Assembly (NCBI RefSeq): GCF_034931125.1
Contig: NZ_JAYGHM010000020.1
Span: forward strand, 44,678-108,677
Reading direction: 5' to 3'
Length of the DNA stretch: 64,000 bases
DNA from: Rivularia sp034931125
Lineage (GTDB): Bacteria; Cyanobacteriota; Cyanobacteriia; Cyanobacteriales; Nostocaceae
Part shown: positions 54,183-62,761 of the stretch, in pieces
How the letters are laid out: each line of letters opens with the position of its first letter
Position numbering within the stretch: the first letter of the stretch is position 1
The notes under the pieces: generated by a model
Databases searched by the model: none
Told to the model about the DNA's origin: nothing
Seen by the model: the letters and a program-made list of their open reading frames with translations, nothing else
Made by a program: the position numbers and the translations under genes

Positions 54183-54735
54183 ACTACGTATTAAAATAAG
54201 TTGTTACATTTAAACAAAGCATGAATTTATAGTAACTGCTCCGAAGCAAGTTTTACTTCATACATAAGATAAAAATTTTCAATATTTTGTTTCCTTGATG
54301 ATTTTAAATTTTTTCAGTTAAAATATTGCTTCTTATAAATAGATAGTCATGAGAAGTTAGCTTTAACTAAGCTAAACCATCAAAGAAATGCTTGACTATA
54401 AATTTACGCATCTAAGTAAAATCAACGATACGCTCTATGAATACTGAGCATCTTTAATAAGTGAATTTATTTAGTCTGAAATTATGCAAAAGTAATGCGT
54501 AAGGATAAAAACGTTCCGCGATCGCAACTGCGAAGTCTTTTAGCCGCTTTTCTTATATATATTAGGAATATGCTCTGCTCATATGTAATCTTCGATATCT
54601 CCTTTAAAAGAAATCAAGTATATTCCAACTATTATAATTTTATAAACCTAATTAGTCAGTAAATGTTTTTTCAATGTATTTACTGCCATTAGTTTAGATG
54701 TAGGCAAAATTATCTACCTATTAAAAGCTAAATCA
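54183..54735. other. Intergenic region between two glycosyltransferase genes
   Basis: 553 bp, A/T-rich, carries one HIP1 site with a fragment (CAACTGCGAAGTCT) of the palindrome seen at 22366-22389. Nothing else recognised; should contain the promoter of the downstream minus-strand gene. Confidence 0.4.
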
Positions 54736-55698
54736 TTATTCAATTAAGACAATTTTACGTAAATTACGAGTGTGTAAATTCCCGCGACGTGCTAAAGCCG
54801 AAGCAAGCAGAAGCCGCCAAGCAGTTAGAGATAAAACAGAAGTATCTGCCAATTTAAGAAAATTTTTGATTTTTTTTTGCTTCAATGCAACTATTGCCCA
54901 ATGTAGCTTCAAGTAATTTCTAATATCATCAAAAGCTGGAATGTCAGAGCGGTATTGTTCGTCAACTAAAGCGTAAATCTTCTCTTTCATTAAAATGTTA
55001 GTATTTAAACGCTTTTGGAGAAAGATTTTTTGGTCATATCCTCCAGACCAAATTGTTCGGTAAGCCAAACACTGATTTAAGAAAATAGCATCTCCAAACT
55101 GAGCAATACGAATCCAAGAATCAATATCATCGCAGCCCGTCAATTTAATATCCCATCCACCGCTTTTTAAAAAAGCCTCACGAGTACAAGCGACTTGAAC
55201 CGGAGTTCCGAATGGTAATCGCTCCAAAAGCATACCGTAATGAATATCCGCTTGGGGTATGTAAAAAGCCGATCCCGGACCGAGTACGGGTGTACGACTC
55301 ACCTCCGCTGACAACTCATTGACCTGAGACGCAATACAAGAGCAGATTACAGCACTTTCACGCATGGCGATCGCACAAAGCATTTCTTCAAGACAATTGG
55401 GAGCCAGATAGTCGTCATCATCTAAAAATTTAATCCACTCACCTTGAGCCAGAGAAATTCCAGCATTTACTGTTGCAGCATGACCTGAATTAACGCTATT
55501 ACAAAAGTAAATTAGTCGTTGCTGCTGTCGTGGTGGTAGCTGTTCCTTGAAATTATTGACATACTCGGAAGTCCCATCAGACGAACAATCATCAGCAATC
55601 ACGATTTCACACTCAACAGTCTGGCTAAAAGCAGAGTTAATTGCTCGTTTAAGTAAATCTAAACGGTTATAGGTTGTAATGACAACGCTAAATTTCAT
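54736..55698 (-). CDS. GT2-family glycosyltransferase
   Basis: 320 residues with a complete GT-A start (FSVVITTYNRLDLLKRAINS), IADDCSSDGTSEYVN (about 35-49) and the metal site WIKFLDDDDYLAPN (about 88-101). The C-terminal half includes GGWDIKLTGCDDIDSWIR. No membrane segment. A general sugar transferase; donor not predictable. Confidence 0.87.
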   Translation of the reverse strand: MKFSVVITTYNRLDLLKRAINSAFSQTVECEIVIADDCSSDGTSEYVNNFKEQLPPRQQQRLIYFCNSVNSGHAATVNAGISLAQGEWIKFLDDDDYLAPNCLEEMLCAIAMRESAVICSCIASQVNELSAEVSRTPVLGPGSAFYIPQADIHYGMLLERLPFGTPVQVACTREAFLKSGGWDIKLTGCDDIDSWIRIAQFGDAIFLNQCLAYRTIWSGGYDQKIFLQKRLNTNILMKEKIYALVDEQYRSDIPAFDDIRNYLKLHWAIVALKQKKIKNFLKLADTSVLSLTAWRLLLASALARRGNLHTRNLRKIVLIE

Positions 55699-55860
55699 AC
55701 ATTCAATACTCTAAGTACAGCCATATCAACTACCGAATATAAAAACAAATTGTGCTTTATACAAAAAAATATTGTAATCATTAAAATAATCATTTTAAAT
55801 AAGTGGACTAAAACATCGATATAGATTTATTATTGGTGATCGTGAGATTTGAAAAAACTA

Positions 55861-56223
55861 ATGAACGTACAAGAAATAATCCGTAACCTAGAAGCGGAAC
55901 AACTCAAAACAGACCTACCATTAATTTACGTAGGTGATACCGTGAGAGTCGGAGTAAAAATCAAAGAAGGCGAGAAATTTCGCGTACAGCCCTACGAAGG
56001 AGTTGTAATTGCCAAGCGTAACGGTGGAATCAACGAAACTATTACAGTTCGTAAAGTATTTCAAGGTGTTGGCGTTGAACGGGTTTTTCTCCTGCATTCT
56101 CCCCGAATTGATAATATAAAAGTTATGCGTCGAGGTAAAGTACGACGTGCCAAACTTTATTATCTTCGCGATCGCATCGGGAAAGCTACCCGGATTAAGC
56201 AGCGTTTTGACCGCTCACTGTGA
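55861..56223 (+). CDS. rplS: Ribosomal protein L19
   Basis: 120 residues from ATG 55861; a TTG four codons upstream also fits the frame, but the ATG gives the usual cyanobacterial N-terminus MNVQEIIRNLEAEQ. The L19 signature runs IYVGDTVRVGVKIKEGEKFR, VQPYEGVVIAKRNGG and ERVFLLHSPRIDNIKVMRRG. It sits at the interface of the 50S and 30S subunits. A hairpin terminator follows. Confidence 0.95.
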   Translation: MNVQEIIRNLEAEQLKTDLPLIYVGDTVRVGVKIKEGEKFRVQPYEGVVIAKRNGGINETITVRKVFQGVGVERVFLLHSPRIDNIKVMRRGKVRRAKLYYLRDRIGKATRIKQRFDRSL

Positions 56224-56265
56224 CATCAATAACTACCCCGAGACAGATACGAGCATCTACAGTAA

Positions 56266-56295
56266 AGCGGCATCACTGGCCGCTCTTTATTAGTT
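56266..56295 (+). terminator. Terminator after rplS
   Basis: AGCGGC (56266-56271) and GCCGCT (56279-56284) stem with 7-base loop, followed by CTTTATTAGTTTT. Confidence 0.6.
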
Positions 56296-56375
56296 TTCAG
56301 AAAAAATAGATCATATTTGGCACAATTGGGTTAAACTAGTTAAGACCAGCACAAATAATAATTAATAAAGCTTGT

Positions 56376-56448
56376 GCGCTCTTAGTTCAGTTGGTAGAAC
56401 GCAGGTCTCCAAAACCTGATGTCGGGGGTTCAAGTCCTCCAGGGCGCG
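56376..56448 (+). tRNA. trnW: tRNA-Trp (anticodon CCA)
   Basis: 73 bases. Acceptor GCGCTCT pairs with AGGGCGC (one G-U) and G is the discriminator; D-arm TAGTTCAGTTGGTAGAA, anticodon loop with CCA (TCTCCAAAA), T-arm GGGGGTTCAAGTCCTCC. The 3' CCA is not encoded. Placed before secE as in other cyanobacteria. Confidence 0.96.
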
Positions 56449-56466
56449 TTATTAAATAAAATGCAG

Positions 56467-56510
56467 CCCGAAAGTTTTACTAAGATTTTCGGGTTAATTT
56501 TATTTTTTAT
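56467..56510 (+). terminator. Terminator after tRNA-Trp
   Basis: CCCGAAA (56467-56473) pairs with TTTCGGG (56487-56493), followed by TTAATTTTATTTTTTAT. Confidence 0.75.
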
Positions 56511-56622
56511 AGCAGCTTTATACATCTAATTTTATGAATAGTGGTCTAATTCAGAACTGTTACTATTTAATGGAGACGTTCCGTATAGTAAGAATATAGG
56601 ATTGGGGGAGAGGTATTTGACT

Positions 56623-56847
56623 ATGGCCAAGAAAAACGAAGTACAGGTACAGGAAATGAGTAGCGGGTTTAATGCTGGCAACTTCTTTAAAGGAACTAGA
56701 GAGGAATTTGAAAAAGTCGTTTGGCCTAGTCGTAAACAGTTGGTGAGTGAATCCGCAGCCGTATTGTTAATGGTAACCCTTTCCGCTACAGTGATATTTT
56801 TTGTAGATAAATTCTTTGCTTGGGCAGCAACAGTGGTATTTAAATGA
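56623..56847 (+). CDS. secE: Preprotein translocase subunit SecE
   Basis: 74 residues from ATG 56623 (a longer frame from TTG 56602 is unlikely). Typical SecE: FKGTREEFEKVVWPSRKQLV (cytoplasmic amphipathic helix) then one membrane helix AAVLLMVTLSATVIFFVDKFF. It is the essential clamp subunit of the SecYEG channel. The stop overlaps the nusG start (ATGA), a sign of translational coupling. Confidence 0.94.
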   Translation: MAKKNEVQVQEMSSGFNAGNFFKGTREEFEKVVWPSRKQLVSESAAVLLMVTLSATVIFFVDKFFAWAATVVFK

Positions 56848-57485
56848 CTTCTGCAACAGACGAAGACCGTAATTCGCCGTTGCAGTCAGAGGAAATGGAC
56901 GCAGCGTCAAACGATGGCGTGCAAGCACCCCGGTGGTATGCAGTGCAAGTAGCCTCTGGCTGCGAAAAGCGTGTAAAAACCAACTTGGAGCAGCGCATTC
57001 AAACCTTTGATGTGGCTGACAAAATAATTCAGGTAGAGATTCCACACACGCCAACAGTCAAAATCCGTAAAGATGGCAGTCGTTACCAGACAGAGGAAAA
57101 AGTATTTCCTGGCTATGTACTGGTAAAAATGGAAATGGAAGATGATATCTGGCAGGTGGTGCGAAACACCCCCCATGTAATCAACTTCGTAGGAGCCGAA
57201 CAAAAAAAAGGTAGTGGAAGAGGGCGTGGTCACGTAAAACCGTTACCCCTTTCTCGTAGTGAAGTAGAAAGGATCTTCAAGCAAGCTACCGAACAAGAGC
57301 CAGTAGTGAAAATTGACATGGCTGCTGGTGATAAGATAATTGTGCTTTCAGGTCCATTCAAAGACTTTGAAGGTGAAGTAATTGAAGTAAGTCCGGAACG
57401 AAGCAAGCTCAAAGCACTGCTTTCGATTTTCGGAAGAGATACGCCAGTAGAGTTGGAATTTAACCAAGTAGAAAAACAAAGCTAG
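56844..57485 (+). CDS. nusG: Transcription termination/antitermination protein NusG
   Basis: 213 residues. NGN domain: RWYAVQVASGCEKRVKTNLEQ, VFPGYVLVKMEMEDDIWQVVRNTPHVINFVG. KOW domain at the end: DKIIVLSGPFKDFEGEVIEVSPERSKLKALLSIFGRDTPVELEFNQV. The acidic N-terminal extension of about 30 residues is typical of cyanobacterial NusG. Binds RNA polymerase and links it to the ribosome or Rho. Overlaps secE by 4 bp, and rplK follows 7 bp later. Confidence 0.96.
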   Translation: MTSATDEDRNSPLQSEEMDAASNDGVQAPRWYAVQVASGCEKRVKTNLEQRIQTFDVADKIIQVEIPHTPTVKIRKDGSRYQTEEKVFPGYVLVKMEMEDDIWQVVRNTPHVINFVGAEQKKGSGRGRGHVKPLPLSRSEVERIFKQATEQEPVVKIDMAAGDKIIVLSGPFKDFEGEVIEVSPERSKLKALLSIFGRDTPVELEFNQVEKQS

Positions 57486-57491
57486 TAGGAA

Positions 57492-57917
57492 ATGGCGAAG
57501 AAAATAACAGCGATTATTAAACTGGCTCTGCAAGCTGGGAAAGCTAACCCAGCACCTCCTGTGGGACCTGCTTTAGGTCAGCACGGTGTTAATATCATGA
57601 TGTTCTGTAAGGAGTACAACGCCAAAACAGCTGATAAAGCTGGGACGGTGATTCCGGTAGAAATTTCGGTTTTTGAAGACCGGAGTTTTACATTTATACT
57701 CAAGACTCCTCCAGCATCGGTACTAATTACCAAAGCAGCCAAAATAGCAAAAGGTTCTGCCGAACCAAATAAAGCCAAAGTTGGTTCAATCACAAAAGAC
57801 CAATTGCGAGAAATAGCCGAAACTAAAATGCCCGATTTGAACGCCAACGACATCGAAGCGGCGATGAAAATTATTGCGGGTACTGCTCGTAATATGGGTG
57901 TAACGGTATCAGATTAA
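57492..57917 (+). CDS. rplK: Ribosomal protein L11
   Basis: 141 residues. L11 features: KLALQAGKANPAPPVGPALGQHGVNIMMFCKEYN, and the C-terminal RNA-binding part KMPDLNANDIEAAMKIIAGTARNMGV. Part of the GTPase-associated stalk base. Start ATG preceded by GTAGGAA. A 167-bp gap to rplA carries heptamer repeats and the 58-bp dispersed repeat. Confidence 0.97.
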   Translation: MAKKITAIIKLALQAGKANPAPPVGPALGQHGVNIMMFCKEYNAKTADKAGTVIPVEISVFEDRSFTFILKTPPASVLITKAAKIAKGSAEPNKAKVGSITKDQLREIAETKMPDLNANDIEAAMKIIAGTARNMGVTVSD

Positions 57918-57980
57918 GAAAGTTAGGAGTTAAGAGTTAAGAGTTATGAATTTATAACTAGTAACCAACAACTAACTAAA
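57918..57980. repeat. Heptamer repeats (GTTAGGA/GTTAAGA type)
   Basis: AAGTTAGGAGTTAAGAGTTAAGAGTTATGA units behind rplK. Confidence 0.6.
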
Positions 57981-58038
57981 ATCCAAAATCCATTGACGCG
58001 CAAGCGTCTTCTCGTAGAGTAATCTAAAATCCAAAATT
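57981..58038 (+). repeat. 58-bp dispersed repeat, copy between rplK and rplA
   Basis: 53 of 58 positions match the complement of 39478-39535. Core hairpin GACGC-GCAA-GCGTC (57994-58007 region). Lies inside the ribosomal-protein operon without breaking a gene. Confidence 0.8.
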
Positions 58039-58084
58039 ATTTGGGGGAGAGAATTAATCTCGCTAATTACCCCAGGAGGAACAA

Positions 58085-58798
58085 ATGGCAAAATTGTCGC
58101 GTCGTATGATAGCGCTGCATGAAAAGATAGAAGATCAAGAATATCAACCGATAGAAGCTTTAAGTTTGCTTAAAGAAACGGCAACAGCAAAATTCCCCGA
58201 AGCAGCAGAAGCGCATATTCGCTTGGGAATTGACCCCAAATATACAGATCAGCAGTTGCGGACAACAGTAGTACTGCCTAAAGGTACCGGACAAGACATC
58301 AGAGTGGCAGTAATTGCGCGAGGCGAAAAAGTCGCAGAAGCAACTAGTGCAGGTGCTGATGTAGTTGGTTCTGAAGAACTGATTACCGAAATCCAGCAAG
58401 GAAGAATGGATTTTGATAAGCTAATTGCTACCCCCGATGTCATGCCGCAAGTAGCAAAACTTGGTAAATTATTAGGACCGCGTGGTTTGATGCCATCTCC
58501 TAAAGGTGGAACCGTCACATTTGACCTTGTAGGTGCGATCGGAGAATTCAAAGCTGGTAAATTAGAATTTAGAGCCGACCGGACTGGCATAGTTCATGTT
58601 ATGTTTGGTAAGGCATCTTTTTCTCCAGAAGATTTATTGGTAAACTTGAAGGCGTTGCAAGAAAGCATTGAACGTAACCGTCCTTCAGGAGCAAAGGGTC
58701 GCTATTGGCGGACTATTTACGTATCTGCCACAATGGGACCATCGATTAGACTAGATGTCAACGCTTTGCGCGATTTAAAACTTAGCGACATAGCTTAA
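58085..58798 (+). CDS. rplA: Ribosomal protein L1
   Basis: 237 residues. L1 signature VAKLGKLLGPRGLMPSPKGG, preceded by RVAVIARGEKVAEATSAGADVVGSEELI and ending ATMGPSIRLDVNALRDL. Binds 23S rRNA at the L1 stalk and can repress its own operon. A strong AGGAGGA lies 7 bases before the ATG. Confidence 0.97.
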   Translation: MAKLSRRMIALHEKIEDQEYQPIEALSLLKETATAKFPEAAEAHIRLGIDPKYTDQQLRTTVVLPKGTGQDIRVAVIARGEKVAEATSAGADVVGSEELITEIQQGRMDFDKLIATPDVMPQVAKLGKLLGPRGLMPSPKGGTVTFDLVGAIGEFKAGKLEFRADRTGIVHVMFGKASFSPEDLLVNLKALQESIERNRPSGAKGRYWRTIYVSATMGPSIRLDVNALRDLKLSDIA

Positions 58799-59026
58799 AA
58801 ACTCAATACGTAACAGCCAGAGACAGCAGGTGCTTTTACAAAAGCTTAATTTCCTGCCTAGGTTAACATCCCATTTCTTCTTTCTCTACTAGTAGTAAGA
58901 ATTAGATGATCTAAGGATTTTGTAATTACTTGTAAAGAAGTTTTTACAAATGTTAAACCCTGGCTGTTGCAGTCAGGGTTTTGTTGTTTTTAAGGTCGAA
59001 AAAAACCATGAAGGAGGTGATATAAA
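58799..59026 (+). promoter_or_regulatory. L10 leader-like regulatory region
   Basis: The gap before rplJ begins with the L10-leader-type phrase ACAGCAGGTGC and later TTCCTGCCTAGG, where L10/L12 protein would bind to control its own synthesis. It ends in a strong hairpin AACCCTG...CAGGGTT (58956-58980) followed by TTGTTGTTTTT, a possible attenuator. Assignment is by resemblance to the known L10 leader family. Confidence 0.7.
59011..59020 (+). promoter_or_regulatory. Near-perfect Shine-Dalgarno before rplJ
   Basis: AAGGAGGTGA is fully complementary to the 3' end of 16S rRNA and lies 6 bases before the ATG at 59027; unusually strong compared with other genes in this window. Confidence 0.8.
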
Positions 59027-59596
59027 ATGGGTAGAACGCTAGAGAACAAAAAGGAGATAGTCGCCGACCTCAAAGGACTTTTGAGCGAATCTTCCCTGGC
59101 ATTAGTAATTGAATACCAAGGACTAAGCGTATCGGAAATTAGCGATTTGCGTAATCGGATGCGTCCAACTGGTACTGTTTGTAAAAGAACCAAAAACACC
59201 TTGATGCGTATTGCTGTTGAAGAAGATACTCTATGGCAGCCAATGACGCAGTACCTTCAAGATTCTTCAGTCTTTTTGCTAGTAAAAGAAGACTTAAAAG
59301 ATGCCATTACGGCTTACGAAGAATTCCAAAAAGTCACCAAGAAAACACAAATTCGTGGTGGAGTACTTGAAGGACAGGCTTTGAGTGTAGATCAAGTCAA
59401 AGCACTCAAGGATTTGCCTTCCAAGCAAGAACTTATGGCTCGCTTGGCTGGTGGTTTGAATTCGATTGCAACCAAATTGGCTGTGGGACTCAACGCAGTA
59501 CCAACCAAATTGGCAAGAGGTATCAACGAAGTACCAAATTCCTTGGCACGCGCAGTCAAAGCAGTTTCCGAGAAAGAAAGTTCTGGGGACTCTTAA
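59027..59596 (+). CDS. rplJ: Ribosomal protein L10
   Basis: 189 residues. L10 start RTLENKKEIVADLKGLLSES, LVIEYQGLSVSEISDLRNRM and KRTKNTLMRIAVEE. C-terminal helix carrying repeated LAxGxNxVPTKLARG-type units, the L7/L12 dimer binding site. L10 anchors L7/L12 to the ribosome and acts as the autoregulator through the leader upstream. Confidence 0.96.
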   Translation: MGRTLENKKEIVADLKGLLSESSLALVIEYQGLSVSEISDLRNRMRPTGTVCKRTKNTLMRIAVEEDTLWQPMTQYLQDSSVFLLVKEDLKDAITAYEEFQKVTKKTQIRGGVLEGQALSVDQVKALKDLPSKQELMARLAGGLNSIATKLAVGLNAVPTKLARGINEVPNSLARAVKAVSEKESSGDS

Positions 59597-59722
59597 CTTC
59601 TAGATTTAGGATTTTGGATCTTGGATTGTACATAAACAAACTAAGTCTGACTTGAAAAATCTAGATTAAAAAGAATTCTTGATTTAAGTAACAAAACAAC
59701 ACAAAACTTCAGGAGTAAATAA

Positions 59723-60130
59723 ATGTCTGCAAAAACCGATGAAATCATGGAAAGCTTGAAGTCTTTGAGCTTACTCGAAACTTCCGAACTAGTTAAGCAA
59801 ATCGAAGAAGTATTTCAAGTAGATGCTTCTGCTTCCAGTGGTGGTGGCATGATGATGATGCCCGGAATGATGCCCGGAGCGCCTGGTGCTGCTGCTGCTG
59901 AACCTGAAGAAGAGAAAACTGAGTTTGACGTAGTACTTGAAGACGTACCAGCCGATAAGAAGATTGCGATCCTCAAGGTTGTACGCGGTATTACCGGCTT
60001 AGGTTTGAAGGAAGCCAAAGACTTAGTAGAATCCGCTCCTAAACCAATTAAAGAAGCTATTACCAAAGAAGCTGCTGAAGATGCTAAGAAGCAGCTTGAA
60101 GAAGCTGGTGCTAAGGTTTCGGTTAAGTAA
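59723..60130 (+). CDS. rplL: Ribosomal protein L7/L12
   Basis: 135 residues. N-terminal dimer helix (DEIMESLKSLSLLETSELVK), a hinge rich in Met, Gly and Ala (MMMMPGMMPGAPGAAAAEP), and the conserved C-terminal domain AEKTEFDVVLEDVPADKK-like segment with GLGLKEAKDLVESAPKPIKE. AGGAGT precedes the ATG by 6 bases. 126 bp after rplJ. Confidence 0.97.
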   Translation: MSAKTDEIMESLKSLSLLETSELVKQIEEVFQVDASASSGGGMMMMPGMMPGAPGAAAAEPEEEKTEFDVVLEDVPADKKIAILKVVRGITGLGLKEAKDLVESAPKPIKEAITKEAAEDAKKQLEEAGAKVSVK

Positions 60131-60164
60131 TAAATTTTTAAAATTCGCAATCCGTAATTATTAA

Positions 60165-60192
60165 TTGCGAATTGCGAATTGCGAATTGCGAA
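60165..60192. repeat. Heptamer tandem repeat (TTGCGAA x4)
   Basis: Four perfect TTGCGAA copies between rplL and the convergent kinase gene, ending 5 bases before the kinase stop codon. Confidence 0.85.
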
Positions 60193-60197
60193 TTGGT

Positions 60198-61946
60198 TTA
60201 ATGTAAATCCGCATCCCAGACAGCAATATAAATGCGGTCTTCTTGATTGCGTTCGATTACTCCTTTTAAACCGCCGGTTTGAAAGGAATATTGGTTTGTT
60301 TGGCGCTGATAAACTTGCTGCAATCCTTGCTGGATATCGCCATTTATATTACCTGCTAACATTCCTCTTAAAGTATTTTCCATCATGTTTGCTCCCACGG
60401 ATTGGGCGAGAGAGGCTTCTGTTTGCCGCAATATTCCAGATTGACGGTCAAAAAGCAAACCGAGGTCTACACGATTTGGTTGTAATTTATAAAGATAGGC
60501 GCGGGTATTCCATAAACCTTTAGAAACTTTGGTTGGCTGTCCTAAATTTGCTTTGACATTGTTTTCAGAAATACCTGTAGGAAATACTGGAAAACTACGA
60601 TTGTTTGTATTATTAACAACTGGTTTTTCAATTTCTTTTGGAGGTGCTGAAGCTTTAGGAGTAGGGATAGGAGCAGGAGTCGAAATTATTTGGGGTTGTG
60701 GTTCTGGTATTGGAATGACTGACGGCTGGTTGTTTTCCGGTGTTGGTTCAGGTGTTGGTTCGATTATTGGTTGCTGCTGCGGTTGCGGTGGAGCAATTTG
60801 TGGCTGTGATGGAGGTTGAATTTCCGGGATTTCGGATGGTTCGACTTCGGTGATTGGTTCGCGAGAAGGAATAGGACTACTATTAATATCTGACGGCGTT
60901 TGAGATATGACGACCTTTTCCTCCGGTTGTTGACGGTTAAAATTGGCGATCGCCACTCCCCCAATTAATCCAGCAGTTAGCAAACCACCGAAAATTAAAC
61001 CGGGTTTTAACCAGTTTGTAGAAGTTGGAGTTGGGGTATTTCGAGGAATTCCGGCTGCGGGAGATACTGCAACTGTTTTTTGAGTATTCTGGTTAAATGC
61101 GGGTGAAGCAGTAGTAGAAGTCTTTGACTTTAATGCATCAAGCATTTTGCTGGCAGTACTGTAGCGACTACCTACATTTGGATCGATCGCGCGATCAAGA
61201 ATTGCTTTAAAAGAAGTAGATAATTCTCCAGAGGCATAATTTTCCCATAGTATTTTACCAGTTTGCGGGTCAGTTTCTAATTCTTGGGGATGTTTCCCAG
61301 TTAACAAATAAATTGCGGTTAAACCCAAACTGTAAATATCAGTAGCAAAGACTGTATGTCCTACAGCTTGTTCGATCGGCATATATCCCGGTGTCCCAAT
61401 CACCATCGATTGCGTCGGTTTTCCCGAAGAATTGACGGTATTACGAATAGTTTCTTTGACCGCACCGAAATCAATTAAAACCGGCTTACTATTAGAACTG
61501 CGGAAAATAATATTATCGGGTTTTATATCGCGGTGAATAATTCCTTTCGAGTGAACGTATTCTAAAACCGATAGCAAACTAAGTAAAATTTCTCTGACAG
61601 CTTTTTCATCCAAACATCCATTAACTTCAATAATATTTGTTAAAGTTTGCCCTTGAATCCATTCCTGAACCAGATAAAACAGACCATTTTCCGCAAAATA
61701 GGCGTAAAGGTTAGGAATTTGGTCGCTACCTTCACCGAGAAATTCTAAAGTTGTTGCTTCTCGTTCAAAAAGTTGCTGAATTTTTTCATAGGTTTTTGGA
61801 TCGTCTACCAACGGTTTGAGTTGCTTGATAACACAACGACGACGAGAAGGAAGATGAGTATCTTCTGCTAAAAAGGTTTCACCAAACCCACCAGCACCTA
61901 ACACCTGGATAACTTGATAACGATTGTTCAGTAACTTTGTTGTCAT
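60198..61946 (-). CDS. Membrane Ser/Thr protein kinase with proline-rich linker
   Basis: 582 residues. Hanks-type kinase in the first 270: LGAGGFGETFLAED (about 16-29), CVIKQLKPL, IIHRDIKPDNI (about 137) and LIDFGAVKE. A membrane segment GLIFGGLLTAGLIGGVAIANF at about 318-338, then a Pro/Gln/Glu-rich linker of about 115 residues (PQPQQQPIIEPTPEPTP) and a 120-residue C-terminal domain (VKANLGQPTKVSKGLW, LYKLQPNRVDLGLLFD) likely outside the cytoplasm and sensing a signal. Such kinases are numerous in filamentous cyanobacteria. Target unknown. Confidence 0.92.
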   Translation of the reverse strand: MTTKLLNNRYQVIQVLGAGGFGETFLAEDTHLPSRRRCVIKQLKPLVDDPKTYEKIQQLFEREATTLEFLGEGSDQIPNLYAYFAENGLFYLVQEWIQGQTLTNIIEVNGCLDEKAVREILLSLLSVLEYVHSKGIIHRDIKPDNIIFRSSNSKPVLIDFGAVKETIRNTVNSSGKPTQSMVIGTPGYMPIEQAVGHTVFATDIYSLGLTAIYLLTGKHPQELETDPQTGKILWENYASGELSTSFKAILDRAIDPNVGSRYSTASKMLDALKSKTSTTASPAFNQNTQKTVAVSPAAGIPRNTPTPTSTNWLKPGLIFGGLLTAGLIGGVAIANFNRQQPEEKVVISQTPSDINSSPIPSREPITEVEPSEIPEIQPPSQPQIAPPQPQQQPIIEPTPEPTPENNQPSVIPIPEPQPQIISTPAPIPTPKASAPPKEIEKPVVNNTNNRSFPVFPTGISENNVKANLGQPTKVSKGLWNTRAYLYKLQPNRVDLGLLFDRQSGILRQTEASLAQSVGANMMENTLRGMLAGNINGDIQQGLQQVYQRQTNQYSFQTGGLKGVIERNQEDRIYIAVWDADLH

Positions 61947-62273
61947 CTGCTTTAAACGAGTGAATACTCCAATTGATGCCGCGAGCCAATATTTAATTTA
62001 TCTCAATTGTTCCGACGATGTTGGTAGTGGAATATATCCCGATTTGGTTTTTGATTATTTTTTGAGGGTAGGAAATCTTGTATATTATTATTTAGGTTAA
62101 TAACCCTAGCACTAGAGTTATAGGAAAATAATTATGATGATTGGAACAACACGTAAAGTCCGATGCTTGGTAGCCCCGTGTTTTTAAACCGGGGTGGAAA
62201 AGCGACATAGCAGCGAAAGTGGGCGGACAGAGTACTCTGTCCGCCACATTTCGCGATTTATCTGAATTCAATA
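61947..62273. other. Intergenic region holding the left end of the IS element
   Basis: 327 bp. From about 62158 two strong hairpins appear: CCCCG...CGGGG (62174-62194) and the palindrome GGCGGACAGAG/CTCTGTCCGCC (62222-62245), consistent with the subterminal structure of an IS200/IS605 end downstream of tnpA. No gene seen. Confidence 0.5.
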
Positions 62274-62684
62274 TTAATGTCTTTCATGATGCGGGTCGTT
62301 TATATACGCCATTACCTTACTAGTGCTAACTTTCCCAGACGTATCGTAAAAGTAACTCCTAGTCCAAAGTGATGGGAGTTTTTTCAATTCTGGGAACTCA
62401 TCTCTTAGTAATTTTGAACTTCTCCCTTTGAATGCTTTGATGACATTAAAAATAGCTGTTTTTTCGTCATACTCTATAAGTAAATGTACATGGTCTGAAG
62501 CTATTTCTTTAGCCTTGATAATCCATTCGTTATCTACCGCGACTGAATCTAATATCTCAGATAATCGCAATTTAACATTCCCTTTTAGTACAGGCTTCCT
62601 TCTTTTAGGTACCCAAACTAAGTGAACCGTAGCCAAGCCTACAGAATGTTCATTGTGCCTATATCCTACAGAGTCTTTTCTCAT
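62274..62684 (-). CDS. tnpA: IS200/IS605 transposase TnpA (HUH Y1)
   Basis: 136 residues and complete. The HUH motif is His65-Val-His67 in SDHVHLLIEY; the catalytic Tyr is Tyr127 in KVMAYINDP. ATVHLVWVPKRRKPVL gives the family N-terminus. It should cut and rejoin single-stranded DNA at the hairpin ends of the element. The reading frame is intact, so the transposase may be active. Confidence 0.92.
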   Translation of the reverse strand: MRKDSVGYRHNEHSVGLATVHLVWVPKRRKPVLKGNVKLRLSEILDSVAVDNEWIIKAKEIASDHVHLLIEYDEKTAIFNVIKAFKGRSSKLLRDEFPELKKLPSLWTRSYFYDTSGKVSTSKVMAYINDPHHERH

Positions 62685-62761
62685 AATATTTGGTTGACGG
62701 GTTGACAGTTGTCAACCAACAATCTAACATAACAAATATAGATGAGCAACCGGAGAACAAA

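Noticed and set aside
56602..56622. TTG-started extension of SecE
   Set aside because: The seven extra residues (LGERYLT) are not part of the SecE pattern; ATG 56623 gives the usual MAKK start.
60529..60819. Plus-strand glycine-rich frame
   Set aside because: Antisense of the proline-rich linker of the kinase; composition is a mirror of that repeat.
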